Part shown: positions 12,601-19,923 of the stretch, piece after piece
Layout: each line of letters begins with the position of its first letter
How positions within the stretch are numbered: position 1 is the stretch's first letter
NCBI RefSeq assembly: GCF_963678635.1
Contig: NC_087064.1
Coordinates: forward strand, 3,719,926-3,783,925
Length of the DNA: 64,000 nucleotides
Reading direction: 5' to 3'
From: Symsagittifera roscoffensis
Taxonomy: Eukaryota > Xenacoelomorpha > Acoela > Convolutidae
Translations under genes and position numbers: made by a program
Notes under the pieces: generated by a model
What the model saw: the letters and a program-made list of their open reading frames with translations, nothing else
What the model was told of the DNA's origin: nothing
The model's database searches: none

Positions 12601-15424
12601 GACGTACAATCTGGAAACACAAGAGGTACGAGGTGGTGAAGAGCTCGAGAAAATAGCAGTTTCAAGAAAACCACTAAGGGAACTATCGTGCAACTCAAAC
12701 GTCAGAACGAATCTGGTACCAGAAGACGACATGAAAATCGTGAAAAGGATGATATGTGTGAAGCTGAGTGATGACACCCACAACCCTGGTGAAATGAATG
12801 GACAGATCATGGCGCTAAAGGAGCACGTTAAGGCGAGATACAGGCTGTCTGACCTAATAAGGGCCCAGAAGAATGACAAAATGACGAGTAACCTCTCCAA
12901 ATGGATCCATTCGGGAGTCAAGGAGAAGGGGGAACTTGAGGAAGACAGCTACAAGATCTTGAGCCAGTTCTACAATGAAAAGAGAGATTTACTTTATCAC
13001 ACAGCTGAAGGGGTGGTAGCGTGCAAGAGAAGAGATGAGGAAAAAATATTACACAAACACAACCTCATCATACTACCACAATTGTACCAAACGGAGGTGC
13101 TTTTCAGATCACACGACCAGATGGGCCACCAGGGGATAGATAAAGTACAACAAAGGATACTTCACAGGTTTGATTGGCCGGGAATGAGAAAAGCTTGCGA
13201 GAGATGGGTGAATGCCTGCCTAGCATGCCTTCAAGTAAAAGACCCAAGGAAGATGAAGTTTCCCCTCAAGTCTGTCGAGAGTTCGGAATTCAATGAAGTG
13301 GTGCAGATAGACCATCAGAAAATCTGCATGACGGAGTCGGGTTATAACCAAATACTAGTTATAATAGATCACTTCACCAAGTTGGCGGAAGCGGTTCCGT
13401 GCCAGACAGCCTCGGCAGAGGAGACATGTGATCACCTGATAACGCATTGGATATCGCGATATGGTTGTCCAATGACTTTCCAGTCAGACAACGGCAAGGC
13501 TTTTGTGGGGGACTTGACAAAAGAATTGATGAAGAGATCACACATTGCTCAAGCGCACTCGACGACCTATCATCCACAGACCAATGGGTTGGTAGAGAGA
13601 CAGAACAGGACACTGGTCAACATGCTCAGGGTGTACTGCTCGAGATACATGACGGACTGGGACAAATACCTGCCACAGGTAGTAGGAGCCTATAATAGTA
13701 CTCAGCACTCAACGACGGGTATCAGTCCTTTCATGATGTTGACAGGCAGGGAAAGGGCAATGCCTATAACATTCTTTTACCCGGAGTACGAGGGGAAGAG
13801 GACGTCACCTCAAGCATACGTGAAGGAAGCGATCAAAAGACAACAAGAGCTAAACGAGCTATGTCGGAGAAACACGGCGCAAGCGCAAATGAGGCAACGC
13901 AAGAAATATGACGAAAAGATACTAAGAGCAAAGCCATACGAAGTGGGCCAATACGTGTGGGTCTTCCAAAATGTCATACCGCCCAAGGGAACAAAGAAAC
14001 TACTCAAGAAATGGAGAGGACCGTTCATGATTACGGAAGTACATCAACAAGGACGGTTCTATCGCTTGAGTACAGGGCGAGCAGCACATTACGAAAATCT
14101 GAAGCCTCATGTCCCGTCCCCGGAGGACTGGTGCCTACCAAGAGACATGGAAGGTCTTGAGTACCTGGTGGTGGAACCAGCGTGCGAAGTGAATGAGAAA
14201 GGCACTAGAGAGAAAAATGATGGTAATGAGAACTTGAGTTTGGACGACAACGAAAAGATAGAAGTGGAGTCGGATGCAGGTTCATTTGTAGAAGAAGACT
14301 GGAACGACCCAGAGCAAAACGAGGTACCGAAGTGGATGGAGCCGGATCGACCAACACCACCGGAAACCAGGACTGGCAATCGTAAACGCACAGGCATGAG
14401 GTACAATAGGTACGGGGATGACTTCTTGATCGATAAGATACAGCCAGACAAGTTGGGCGATGAACTACTAAGCGCAGGCGAACTGGAAGCCGGAGAGGAA
14501 TGGCAGGTCATTGACGATGGTGGACATTATCCGCAGGATGATTACTCGACGCCAGAATTGGAGACGGATCTCGAGCAGAGTGAAATAGAAAGGAGGGAGA
14601 ACACGAACTTGAGGATTCTAGAGTGGATGCGTGATGTCAAGGACGAGAGCCACGAAGGACAAAGCATTCAGCAAGTCGATATATCAGCAGCAAATTACAT
14701 GAAGACAGAGGACCCTCTTTTCGGATGGACAGCAACAGACAGGCCACTGGACATCCCTAAGGACAATTCAGACCCGACTACATCGACGGGGACGTCGATA
14801 AATATTTTTGTCCGGGGAGTGGGGGTAGGACTTACCCACACCGAAAATTTGATGATAAAGAAGCTCAAGGAAGTGAGGAAAACAAGCGGATTGGAACTGG
14901 AGGAAGAAGAACCAGAGCCTACCATAGGAAGGAATTTCAAAACGAAATTCGAAATACCCAATGAATACTCAGAGAACATCATGATAACAGATAGCGACTT
15001 CATCCTGTCAAACAGGACCAGCGCGATCTGCATCACGGCGGATATGAGTTTCAAATCAAGATTGGAGGCTGACTTCAAAAGAGAGTACCAGAACGTAGAG
15101 TTTCTGTTCAGACAGAGGCCAGGACTGGGAGGCATAGCAGCGCTTCCACCGTCAGTGGCACAAGTCCCGGGCAAATACCTCTGCTTCCTAGTAACGAGAG
15201 TCAACGACAGAAACACAATTGATCCCGAACACGTGATATTGGCACTGACAAGACTACGTGACTTCATGATTGAAAGAGGAATAGTGGAGGTCTCGATGCC
15301 GGTGTACGACCCAAACAGGGGCAAACTGAGCTCGAGGGAATTGTACGCTATCCTACATGTGGTCTTTGCAGAAACAGAGATAATGGTGCATCTTCACAAG
15401 AAGTACTACTTGAGCATCGCCTGA
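6617..15424 (+). CDS. Element B Gag-Pol polyprotein with C-terminal macro-like domain
   Basis: 2,935 codons in one frame, with no frameshift between Gag and Pol. ATG at 6617; the ATG at 6743 (residue 43) has a stronger context (A at -3, G at +4) and may be the real start. Order by residue: acidic N-terminus; coiled coil 192-298; capsid-like region about 389-601; two CX2CX4HX4C zinc knuckles from 631 and 683; aspartic protease with LLDTGA (Asp 990); reverse transcriptase with YVDD at 1476-1479; RNase H starting at LDTDAS (about 1623); a long acidic linker; integrase HHCC from His 2166, with D2232, D2291 and E2327 (35 residues between the last two, as in DDE integrases); GPF module about 2468; then a 460-residue extension ending in a macro-like domain. 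All core catalytic motifs are present. Product: replication proteins of the retrotransposon. Confidence 0.95.
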   Translation: MRRSRVPVLEKRSSGSNTKYNSSLRGTTSTGPKITKTNFSVNMVSTRSTAENRAKEGTEGERVEPTIEIDLETPDQSVDETRKMATESTPMPNAEEPNQKPIEFSPIDDAEDAIGNTEETVKEDSQVKRTSFTEKLGIMFGIKTKENVTEEPKVERARTFGTVSTKTTETGQNEEQAKAEAKAEEKFTADHEETTIELGDLLAKLNQIDKRLKNSEEDREVIKKEIRYNKHEYLDSYFNLAKATEERLKEMSDKVEATNEEREKNIKTDMQQLKNRYDDVNSQLGSLERRMDTMSKSQAESSCAIQAKLDAILRGSTPQERPAADRTQSTRVDFVEPQRNKRQSTPLPLTRDAISIAPTTAKTIMKNGTSNTTAAPGDSTANSNTGPDAMTWASTWEMMNRTLEAFATRNTDSSDRREGKSRKTFKKPKEFKDDSDGCIDTWVEVMRLHLEQDNLSDERQACTAILSNLEGTALKCVVAKKEEERDTADKIFEILLNRFGSGMKGHQAMMRFEKRRQRDDESIDRFLDDLESLRRRSDPEESTNRRNFSIASKFIDGVKSDDLRTMLATYYTLSKDSAPTPEEMRQKSREYMLMKPKKYSYSENRNTQGGSQPQRSSWYKPRDDMVKRRSCANCGSADHHVADCTTYKQGMKSLGYAPDEEDMSQMEEHEYYNGLIIKIGARCFFCNQEGHFRMDCPLFWEAVKDQNHPKHKLALAAVQNQRNRQNEFESRNLGAPNTELPTKTVKAVTHVSGALESAAGSSLEINYEKAATEAIAKVKQDLAAKEIEQRLKLEIERQNFNEALTGSNSIPEARTGSMKTGNCNTVKMVTGKPFGISKIGARIMSIITVGGHEVTRNLSEPSDQTIMHIDVYADYLSRISPQTTSRALRALLTRGGSKSVRVDNRYTEAYGPHEVMLNIDGINIYTKTMITCDEDLIGQIYVGKEELKVRSIGHCAMLEEDAMHIGTEADVTGHVLDINGKKTQLRGLLDTGAVLSVIPIETWEKMGFDKGDLIDSRIRLSAANKGALRVLGRTPIIALNLGERNLWMSFIVVENLDESDQFILGRDFIRNFDVTIDLNNAMFRIRNPDRRYAIKPVNLIMANENKAPVFLSRRVRLKANEAAIVSLRMKNYNELSDNKQVCIVPNPNSQSAAVLGRSFSITKSGLCVSVLLNTLDIPITIQRGRKLGYALPVKTRYETIENSKQNEVVDCPNHRDKICILRRLQRIKDSSGLIKSLKSETDDGLSSCSNFPERPTLDEMQIDKPVLPEIEHLRGKLKDEQLEAIKDVLERNEEVFSRHKADIGCCNFVEHEIELEENAVPHREGARRMTPHKSDACRKEIETLLEYDMIEPSKSPWACGVVMAKKKGDQLRFCCDFRYLNSVTVKDAYPIPRIDESLSKLGDAKFFTTLDLGSAFWQVPLRKQDRDKTGFACELGLFQWKRMPFGLCNATATFQRLMAHALIGVTKKYGNLVMCYVDDVVIATPTLEDHIERLDEVFACMKRSGLKCKPSKCEILKDSIKYLGRMVDKHVIRPDPDAVEAVLTWKSPKTEHQLMSFLGFANYYREFIKGYADKVYPMQQLMRHKGKKFTWNNAAEESFQRIKKELCEAPVLGMPTEKGMYVLDTDASVVAISGILHQEQEWNGKTVLRPIAYGSKVLSDTEMKYGAPKAEMFAVVTFVEKYRAYLGSEPFKLRVDNRALSWLKTYSMDQSYIGRWIVRLDGYNMIIEHRTRDKHQNADSLSKKTEFYERQEQREADRPEIKDGFSFMDKETYDSLPLTRWLDKSGKPIEDHPELPKEPLEKTILKKNRGIPIGIMLKSKIVRETLKAKGYDLTQVEEGTVRIDEDLMRLLEKLSDDKPVIQGKGQEAPELTILRREETVNNTDVSKGSITDSKEVVRSLVEKIPDKILEQTKVRDKKVTFREEVEHLGLDQESGEWSRFMEEDETGEGKLSGEREEWDEDSDESSEDQDSLCMILAEEKIRQHDRELQTDPSSGTYNLETQEVRGGEELEKIAVSRKPLRELSCNSNVRTNLVPEDDMKIVKRMICVKLSDDTHNPGEMNGQIMALKEHVKARYRLSDLIRAQKNDKMTSNLSKWIHSGVKEKGELEEDSYKILSQFYNEKRDLLYHTAEGVVACKRRDEEKILHKHNLIILPQLYQTEVLFRSHDQMGHQGIDKVQQRILHRFDWPGMRKACERWVNACLACLQVKDPRKMKFPLKSVESSEFNEVVQIDHQKICMTESGYNQILVIIDHFTKLAEAVPCQTASAEETCDHLITHWISRYGCPMTFQSDNGKAFVGDLTKELMKRSHIAQAHSTTYHPQTNGLVERQNRTLVNMLRVYCSRYMTDWDKYLPQVVGAYNSTQHSTTGISPFMMLTGRERAMPITFFYPEYEGKRTSPQAYVKEAIKRQQELNELCRRNTAQAQMRQRKKYDEKILRAKPYEVGQYVWVFQNVIPPKGTKKLLKKWRGPFMITEVHQQGRFYRLSTGRAAHYENLKPHVPSPEDWCLPRDMEGLEYLVVEPACEVNEKGTREKNDGNENLSLDDNEKIEVESDAGSFVEEDWNDPEQNEVPKWMEPDRPTPPETRTGNRKRTGMRYNRYGDDFLIDKIQPDKLGDELLSAGELEAGEEWQVIDDGGHYPQDDYSTPELETDLEQSEIERRENTNLRILEWMRDVKDESHEGQSIQQVDISAANYMKTEDPLFGWTATDRPLDIPKDNSDPTTSTGTSINIFVRGVGVGLTHTENLMIKKLKEVRKTSGLELEEEEPEPTIGRNFKTKFEIPNEYSENIMITDSDFILSNRTSAICITADMSFKSRLEADFKREYQNVEFLFRQRPGLGGIAALPPSVAQVPGKYLCFLVTRVNDRNTIDPEHVILALTRLRDFMIERGIVEVSMPVYDPNRGKLSSRELYAILHVVFAETEIMVHLHKKYYLSIA
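14960..15421 (+). other. Macro-like (TARG1-type) domain at the Pol C-terminus
   Basis: Last ~150 residues of ORF1. The pattern follows human TARG1/OARD1 along its length: an N-terminal strand, CITADM against its HCISED, then FLVTR against its YLITK, a helix, VEVSMP against its TDLSMP, and a final helix and strand. The catalytic Lys (K84 of TARG1) is Arg here (codon 15197-15199). The region of the catalytic Asp (D125) reads YDPNRGK, with Gly in the Asp position. Seen: motif order and spacing. Inferred: a macro fold that may bind ADP-ribose or another ligand but is unlikely to hydrolyse it. A structure prediction would settle the fold. Confidence 0.65.
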
Positions 15425-15946
15425 GTCGGGTACATGGAAGTACCAGGTCGGGTGTGAGGGAGGAGTCTTGAGTCAGGTACTGGGGTGCGGCGCAGGTAAA
15501 GGGATCTTAAGATGTGATTGGCATGACAATTGAATTTTAAAAGAAAGAATTGATGGTGCTAAAACATAAAATGAATCTGCATGTTCTTAAGGGAGATCCA
15601 ATCAAATTGTTTTAAGTGATATGTGAATGATAAGATTTTAATCATATGGGTAGAAGGGGGGTCTCTAGGTTAGGAACGTGACATACTAAGTTTTAATGAG
15701 CTTTATGTTTTCAGATCAAGTTTGAAAACAAAGTTGAATATCCAACTACACTCAAGCGAGAAACAGAAAAAGAGAATCTTGATTGAACACGCGACAATCC
15801 GGATCTACAGCAAGTGCTTGCAAGAGAAGATTTCTAGAGATTTCTTGAATTGGGTAATACTTGAGTTGGTAAGGTAATTCTTGAGTTGGTAAGGTAATTC
15901 TTGAGCTGGTTGACATCTATCTACACACATCCCGAAGTTATAAAGA
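15425..15946 (+). other. ORF1-ORF2 spacer
   Basis: 522 bp, non-coding. Holds a candidate 3' splice site (15685-15714) and a short tandem repeat of TTGAGTTGGTAAGGTAATTC-like units at 15862-15910. No second promoter is evident. Confidence 0.6.
15683..15714 (+). promoter_or_regulatory. Candidate 3' splice site for an ORF2 subgenomic mRNA
   Basis: TACTAAG (branch-point-like) is followed about 20 nt later by a T-rich tract and TTTTCAG, with AG at 15713-15714. It lies 233 nt upstream of the ORF2 ATG. Retroviral env genes are reached by such splicing. The donor in the leader is not identified. Confidence 0.4.
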
Positions 15947-16510
15947 ATGGCAGACCGATTCTGGAACTCTATGCCCACGGCTCTGCAGAGGCCCACTCTT
16001 GACGAGCTGTACAGACGCTTGAGGGACCTGGACCACACCCAGATCGACGAGAGAATGGCGGTGATGCTGAATGCGATCCTCCAGTTGGAGGACCAGGGCG
16101 AGTGCAGGGAGTCTGCGACGGAGGCTGTCTTGATAGTCGGCTACACCACTGAGGGCATATCAAATCGAGCACAGACCAGATGGTTGTCTTGGAATGCGGA
16201 TGGAGGAGTAAGGGGCTTTGACTTGGCAAGAAATCCTGGCCTGAGTAACAACACCGAACACGGCGCAGGAGAGTTCCCGCTACCGACGAGGCCAACAGCG
16301 AGATCCACGGGCCAGAGCTCGAGTAAGGTGCCGTCGATGTCGCGGGCGCAACAGACGACCGAGGCATATCCGGAGCTGGGAGTCCTAAGGAAAGAGCTTG
16401 AGAAGGCGCTGAAGGAAAGGAATAAAGCGAACTTGGATAGGCGAAGTTGGATAGGGAGAGGCTTCAGCTGGAGAGAGACCAGGCAGTCGACGAGCGGGAT
16501 CAGACGTTGA
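15947..16510 (+). CDS. Element B ORF2, N-terminal segment (before frameshift)
   Basis: ATG at 15947, 187 codons. The natural N-terminus of ORF2: a helical start followed by a Ser/Thr/Pro-rich stretch and the beginning of a coiled coil (LEKALKERNK). At 16427-16454 a 14-bp block (GCGAACTTGGATAG, then the same with one mismatch) is present twice. This shifts the reading frame, and the last ~18 codons before the stop are out of frame. The coiled coil continues in the other frame from 16447. The break is either a real mutation of this copy or a sequencing error. Confidence 0.75.
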   Translation: MADRFWNSMPTALQRPTLDELYRRLRDLDHTQIDERMAVMLNAILQLEDQGECRESATEAVLIVGYTTEGISNRAQTRWLSWNADGGVRGFDLARNPGLSNNTEHGAGEFPLPTRPTARSTGQSSSKVPSMSRAQQTTEAYPELGVLRKELEKALKERNKANLDRRSWIGRGFSWRETRQSTSGIRR

Positions 16511-19500
16511 AATTACTTGAGATGCTAAGGGCGGAACATCAGCAGGAGCTAAAGGTGCGGGAGAACGCCACGAATCGTGATCAACTAAAGTCGGAGTTGG
16601 AAAGGATAGAACAACGACAACGCGAGCTGGACGCACAAAAGGGAGCCAGGTCAAACGAACGAGTGGTGACAAGCTCAAGGCCAGAGTCGCGCATGGAGGT
16701 GGATGAAGCTCCCAGGGCTAGAGGACGGTTCAACCTTGACCGCGAGGCCAGGGAACACATGAGTGAAGGGTTGGAGGTCTGGATACCGAATGACGCGACG
16801 CCCTCCTTGCGCAATCTAGAGACCCAACCTGTACGTCCTCTGATGGATGTGGTGTTACCAGGATATACACCAACCTCGACCTCGAGCGGTAGTCAGGTGA
16901 GTGGCGCCTCATCGCGCCTGAAGGAGCTGGGCGAGAAATTGCAGCAGCAGAGTCGTGAAAGAGCGACAAGGCCAGAGCTTCCCCCAACTTGGAGGGAACA
17001 GCCGGTCAGAAACGTCGTGATCGCGAGCTACAAGAAGAACACAGAGGGGAACTACCACAAGCATAGTCGGCTGGACTGGAATGCGGAACAGCAAGCCAGG
17101 AGGGACTGCTTCCACGACGCAGCCTGGGTGCAGTATCTAGCGCCACCTCGTGTGCCAGAGGGTGCGGTTCACCTGATTATAGGAGACAGCCTGGTGCGGG
17201 TGTTGACCCAGATCCGGTCACATTGGCAGACGGGAGTCTTGAGTTTCGCTGGAGCTGCTACGCCACAGATGTTGGCAACTCTGGACATGCTAGGAATGAC
17301 CAAAGTTTACACAGTCACCTTGATGGTTGGGACCAACGACGTGTCGAGAGGAGAAGCAAGGAAAGTGACGAGGCTATGCGACAAGATGAGTTGCCTTCTT
17401 GAGGAGCTGAGGATCCAAATGGATCCCATCCTGCTGACGATATGCACGGTCCCCTATAACATGATGTTTGATCAACACTCCCTAGAGATGAACCAGAGGG
17501 TGCGGAGCCTGAACAAGGCGATCCGAGAAATACACCGAAACAGTGTGCTTCCTCTCAGGCTGTTAGACGTTGCAGAACGTATGGAGAACAAGGGATTCCC
17601 TGAAGACACCTCGAAAGATGGAATCCATTTCGATAGGCCGAGGGGAGCTGAGTGGCTGAACGACGTCTTCCAGGAACACATAAACACGCTAGAAACGGAC
17701 CTGCTGGAGACAGCCCAATTCACTTTAGGGCCACCTCCCAACCCACCATTCCTTGCCTCGAGGGCCTTGGCTGGTCGATTGGGAGCGAGAGTTGATACTA
17801 GAGATAGCTCGAGGAGCAGTCAGACCCGATTGCAGAGTGCCACACCAATGGAGTCAGAGGAGGTAGAGTCATCAACACCTCCGACCTCGGCGATGTCCTC
17901 CGTGGTGGTGGCAGATGGCAGGAGAGAAAAGAAGTCTAGGGAGACTACCCGCTTGAGATATCCTGAGAAGGTGAAGGAACTGGATCTAGAGACTTTGGAA
18001 TGCAGACGAGAGTTGGCGGAAACCCTGGGGATCGAACGAGTGTCGCATGAGGACTTGAATAGACATCATTGCGTAGACTGGTTGAAAGCACACGAGGCGC
18101 ATTTCTCGAGAACGAAGTTAATGGAGACTACAGACCTGACTGGAATTCCCACAAAAACGATCATGGGACCCATTAACTACAGGCCTCTTAAGCAGCTAGG
18201 GAGTCCTGGACTTATAGCAGAACCTCCCAAGCACCGAACTGGCATCGCCAGGATCAGGTTGGCAACCCCGGCGCAATTGAAGGTAGTAGACAAGCTACTC
18301 AACCCGGGGGGAATGGAGTTGCCTGACGCTGCTTACGAAGGTCCAAGGTTGGCAGAGGATCCCAGGTACGGGAAGCCCTGTGGCGGCACCCAATTGGCCA
18401 AGACTCTGGCAGTTTATGATAGAGCAGATCCAGCTGCTGCAAGAGTGATCATTGTGGCGGGATCAGACTTCGAAGGAACGTCTCCCAAGTTGTTCTGGCC
18501 GGAGACTCTGGTATACTCTTTGCCAGGAGCCGAATTGAACCAGATGTTGACCCTAGTGGTGGCAATAAAGTCGGAGATGCCCTGTGAACCTGAGCTGCTA
18601 TTGTTTGCAGGAATGAATGACCACCTGCACGCGATGGGACTTCTTGAGCAACTGAAGGGCAAGGAGATTCCGACATCAAAGAAGATATGGGAGGCTATTC
18701 AGGCGTTATTTGCGGCGATGAATGAGGTACAAGAGAACGTAGCCTCGAGATTTGGGTCCAAGACAAAGGTGGTGTTTACCACATCCCCAGGATACGCCAG
18801 CATGCCACCCGCCCTACAATTCGTGTATGCGGTCTTAATCTTGATAGCGGAAGGGAGTGAATGGCGGATTCTGATGGCAGCCCCCAATCGAGAGCTGGAG
18901 CCAGTAAACTTGAGACTTTACAGATCAGAATTACCAGCGGCATGGGCTGACATATCTCATGCGCTGAGGGGCTTTTACGGACTAGCCGATGTCTTGATTG
19001 TATTGGATGAGGTACTCTTGCTAGAGATATCGAACTTTGCTAGACAACTCAAGTTCAGCCCAGTCATCGGGGACGACCACCCGGCGATAAACCAGTTGAC
19101 GGCCAGCCTGTGGTTCCGGAGTATGGATGTGAAAGTCGCAAATTCCACCAGCAGGACTAGAGGTCCCGGCAACGAGAGAAGAAATGTGGTCGAGACGGAG
19201 AAACAGTTAGAATCGATGAAATATCGCTTGACCCAAGAGAATGGCTGGTGGCCATTCCTGACACCAAGGCTGGAGAACGCCACGAATAAAACGAGGGAGG
19301 AAGCACCACTCCTCGTGAAACAAATCTGGAGTTTTCTAGAGAAGCAACTGGAGCTAGCTGAAAGGAGAGACATGACGGTGGTTAGATTTGTCTCGGCCGC
19401 CAATGAAGTGACGATTGGAGGATTTTGGAGAGAGCACGCCAACGGCGAATTGAAGACTAGGAGAGATTACGAGATTCTCAAGTTCTTGAGTCCTTGCTGG

Positions 19501-19905
19501 GAGAGAGAATTCTTGGCAGGAGTGTTCGGCACCACGGCGACTATCTTCGGAGCCTTCGTGCAGGAGATACTGGGCATGCCCATCAGCCTGCTCTTGGCCC
19601 TGTATTTGGTCTACCCCAGATACTTGTTCAATATGGGTCCAGCATATATGTTTAGTCGGGGAGTGGAGACACTTCGAGTTGATGGGTACCTGGCACTAGT
19701 GCTCTTGACCCATGGGGAATTGGTGTCGTTTCATCGGTTAATGGAATATGGAGAACCTCTGTCTATGGGGAGAGTCCACACGAGCATTGAAACCAGCTCC
19801 TACAAGTGCGCCGCAGGGTTGAAGACACTACTGGTGCAATACCTCATGATGCAGAATCGATACATGACGGGTGAAGATGAGAACCCAACCTCGAGAGAAG
19901 AATGA
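16447..19905 (+). CDS. Element B ORF2, main segment: coiled coil plus SGNH (GDSL) hydrolase
   Basis: Open for 1,152 codons; the first codon (TTG) is not a true start. Order: coiled coil (16450-16640); SGNH hydrolase about 17150-17680 with block I GDS (Ser codon 17188-17190), block III GTND (17329-17340) and block V DGIH (Asp 17617, His 17626), so the catalytic triad and the Gly/Asn oxyanion residues are present; a linker; a second SGNH-like unit about 18430-19120 with GSD instead of GDS but GMND kept; then a hydrophobic C-terminal part (about 19510-19640) that could touch membrane. SGNH/GDSL esterases are known as ORF1 of several non-LTR clades and as ORF3 of some bdelloid rotifer LTR elements, where membrane targeting has been suggested. 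The substrate here is unknown. Confidence 0.85.
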   Translation: MDRERLQLERDQAVDERDQTLKLLEMLRAEHQQELKVRENATNRDQLKSELERIEQRQRELDAQKGARSNERVVTSSRPESRMEVDEAPRARGRFNLDREAREHMSEGLEVWIPNDATPSLRNLETQPVRPLMDVVLPGYTPTSTSSGSQVSGASSRLKELGEKLQQQSRERATRPELPPTWREQPVRNVVIASYKKNTEGNYHKHSRLDWNAEQQARRDCFHDAAWVQYLAPPRVPEGAVHLIIGDSLVRVLTQIRSHWQTGVLSFAGAATPQMLATLDMLGMTKVYTVTLMVGTNDVSRGEARKVTRLCDKMSCLLEELRIQMDPILLTICTVPYNMMFDQHSLEMNQRVRSLNKAIREIHRNSVLPLRLLDVAERMENKGFPEDTSKDGIHFDRPRGAEWLNDVFQEHINTLETDLLETAQFTLGPPPNPPFLASRALAGRLGARVDTRDSSRSSQTRLQSATPMESEEVESSTPPTSAMSSVVVADGRREKKSRETTRLRYPEKVKELDLETLECRRELAETLGIERVSHEDLNRHHCVDWLKAHEAHFSRTKLMETTDLTGIPTKTIMGPINYRPLKQLGSPGLIAEPPKHRTGIARIRLATPAQLKVVDKLLNPGGMELPDAAYEGPRLAEDPRYGKPCGGTQLAKTLAVYDRADPAAARVIIVAGSDFEGTSPKLFWPETLVYSLPGAELNQMLTLVVAIKSEMPCEPELLLFAGMNDHLHAMGLLEQLKGKEIPTSKKIWEAIQALFAAMNEVQENVASRFGSKTKVVFTTSPGYASMPPALQFVYAVLILIAEGSEWRILMAAPNRELEPVNLRLYRSELPAAWADISHALRGFYGLADVLIVLDEVLLLEISNFARQLKFSPVIGDDHPAINQLTASLWFRSMDVKVANSTSRTRGPGNERRNVVETEKQLESMKYRLTQENGWWPFLTPRLENATNKTREEAPLLVKQIWSFLEKQLELAERRDMTVVRFVSAANEVTIGGFWREHANGELKTRRDYEILKFLSPCWEREFLAGVFGTTATIFGAFVQEILGMPISLLLALYLVYPRYLFNMGPAYMFSRGVETLRVDGYLALVLLTHGELVSFHRLMEYGEPLSMGRVHTSIETSSYKCAAGLKTLLVQYLMMQNRYMTGEDENPTSREE

Positions 19906-19923
19906 GAGAAGGCGAACAGAGGG

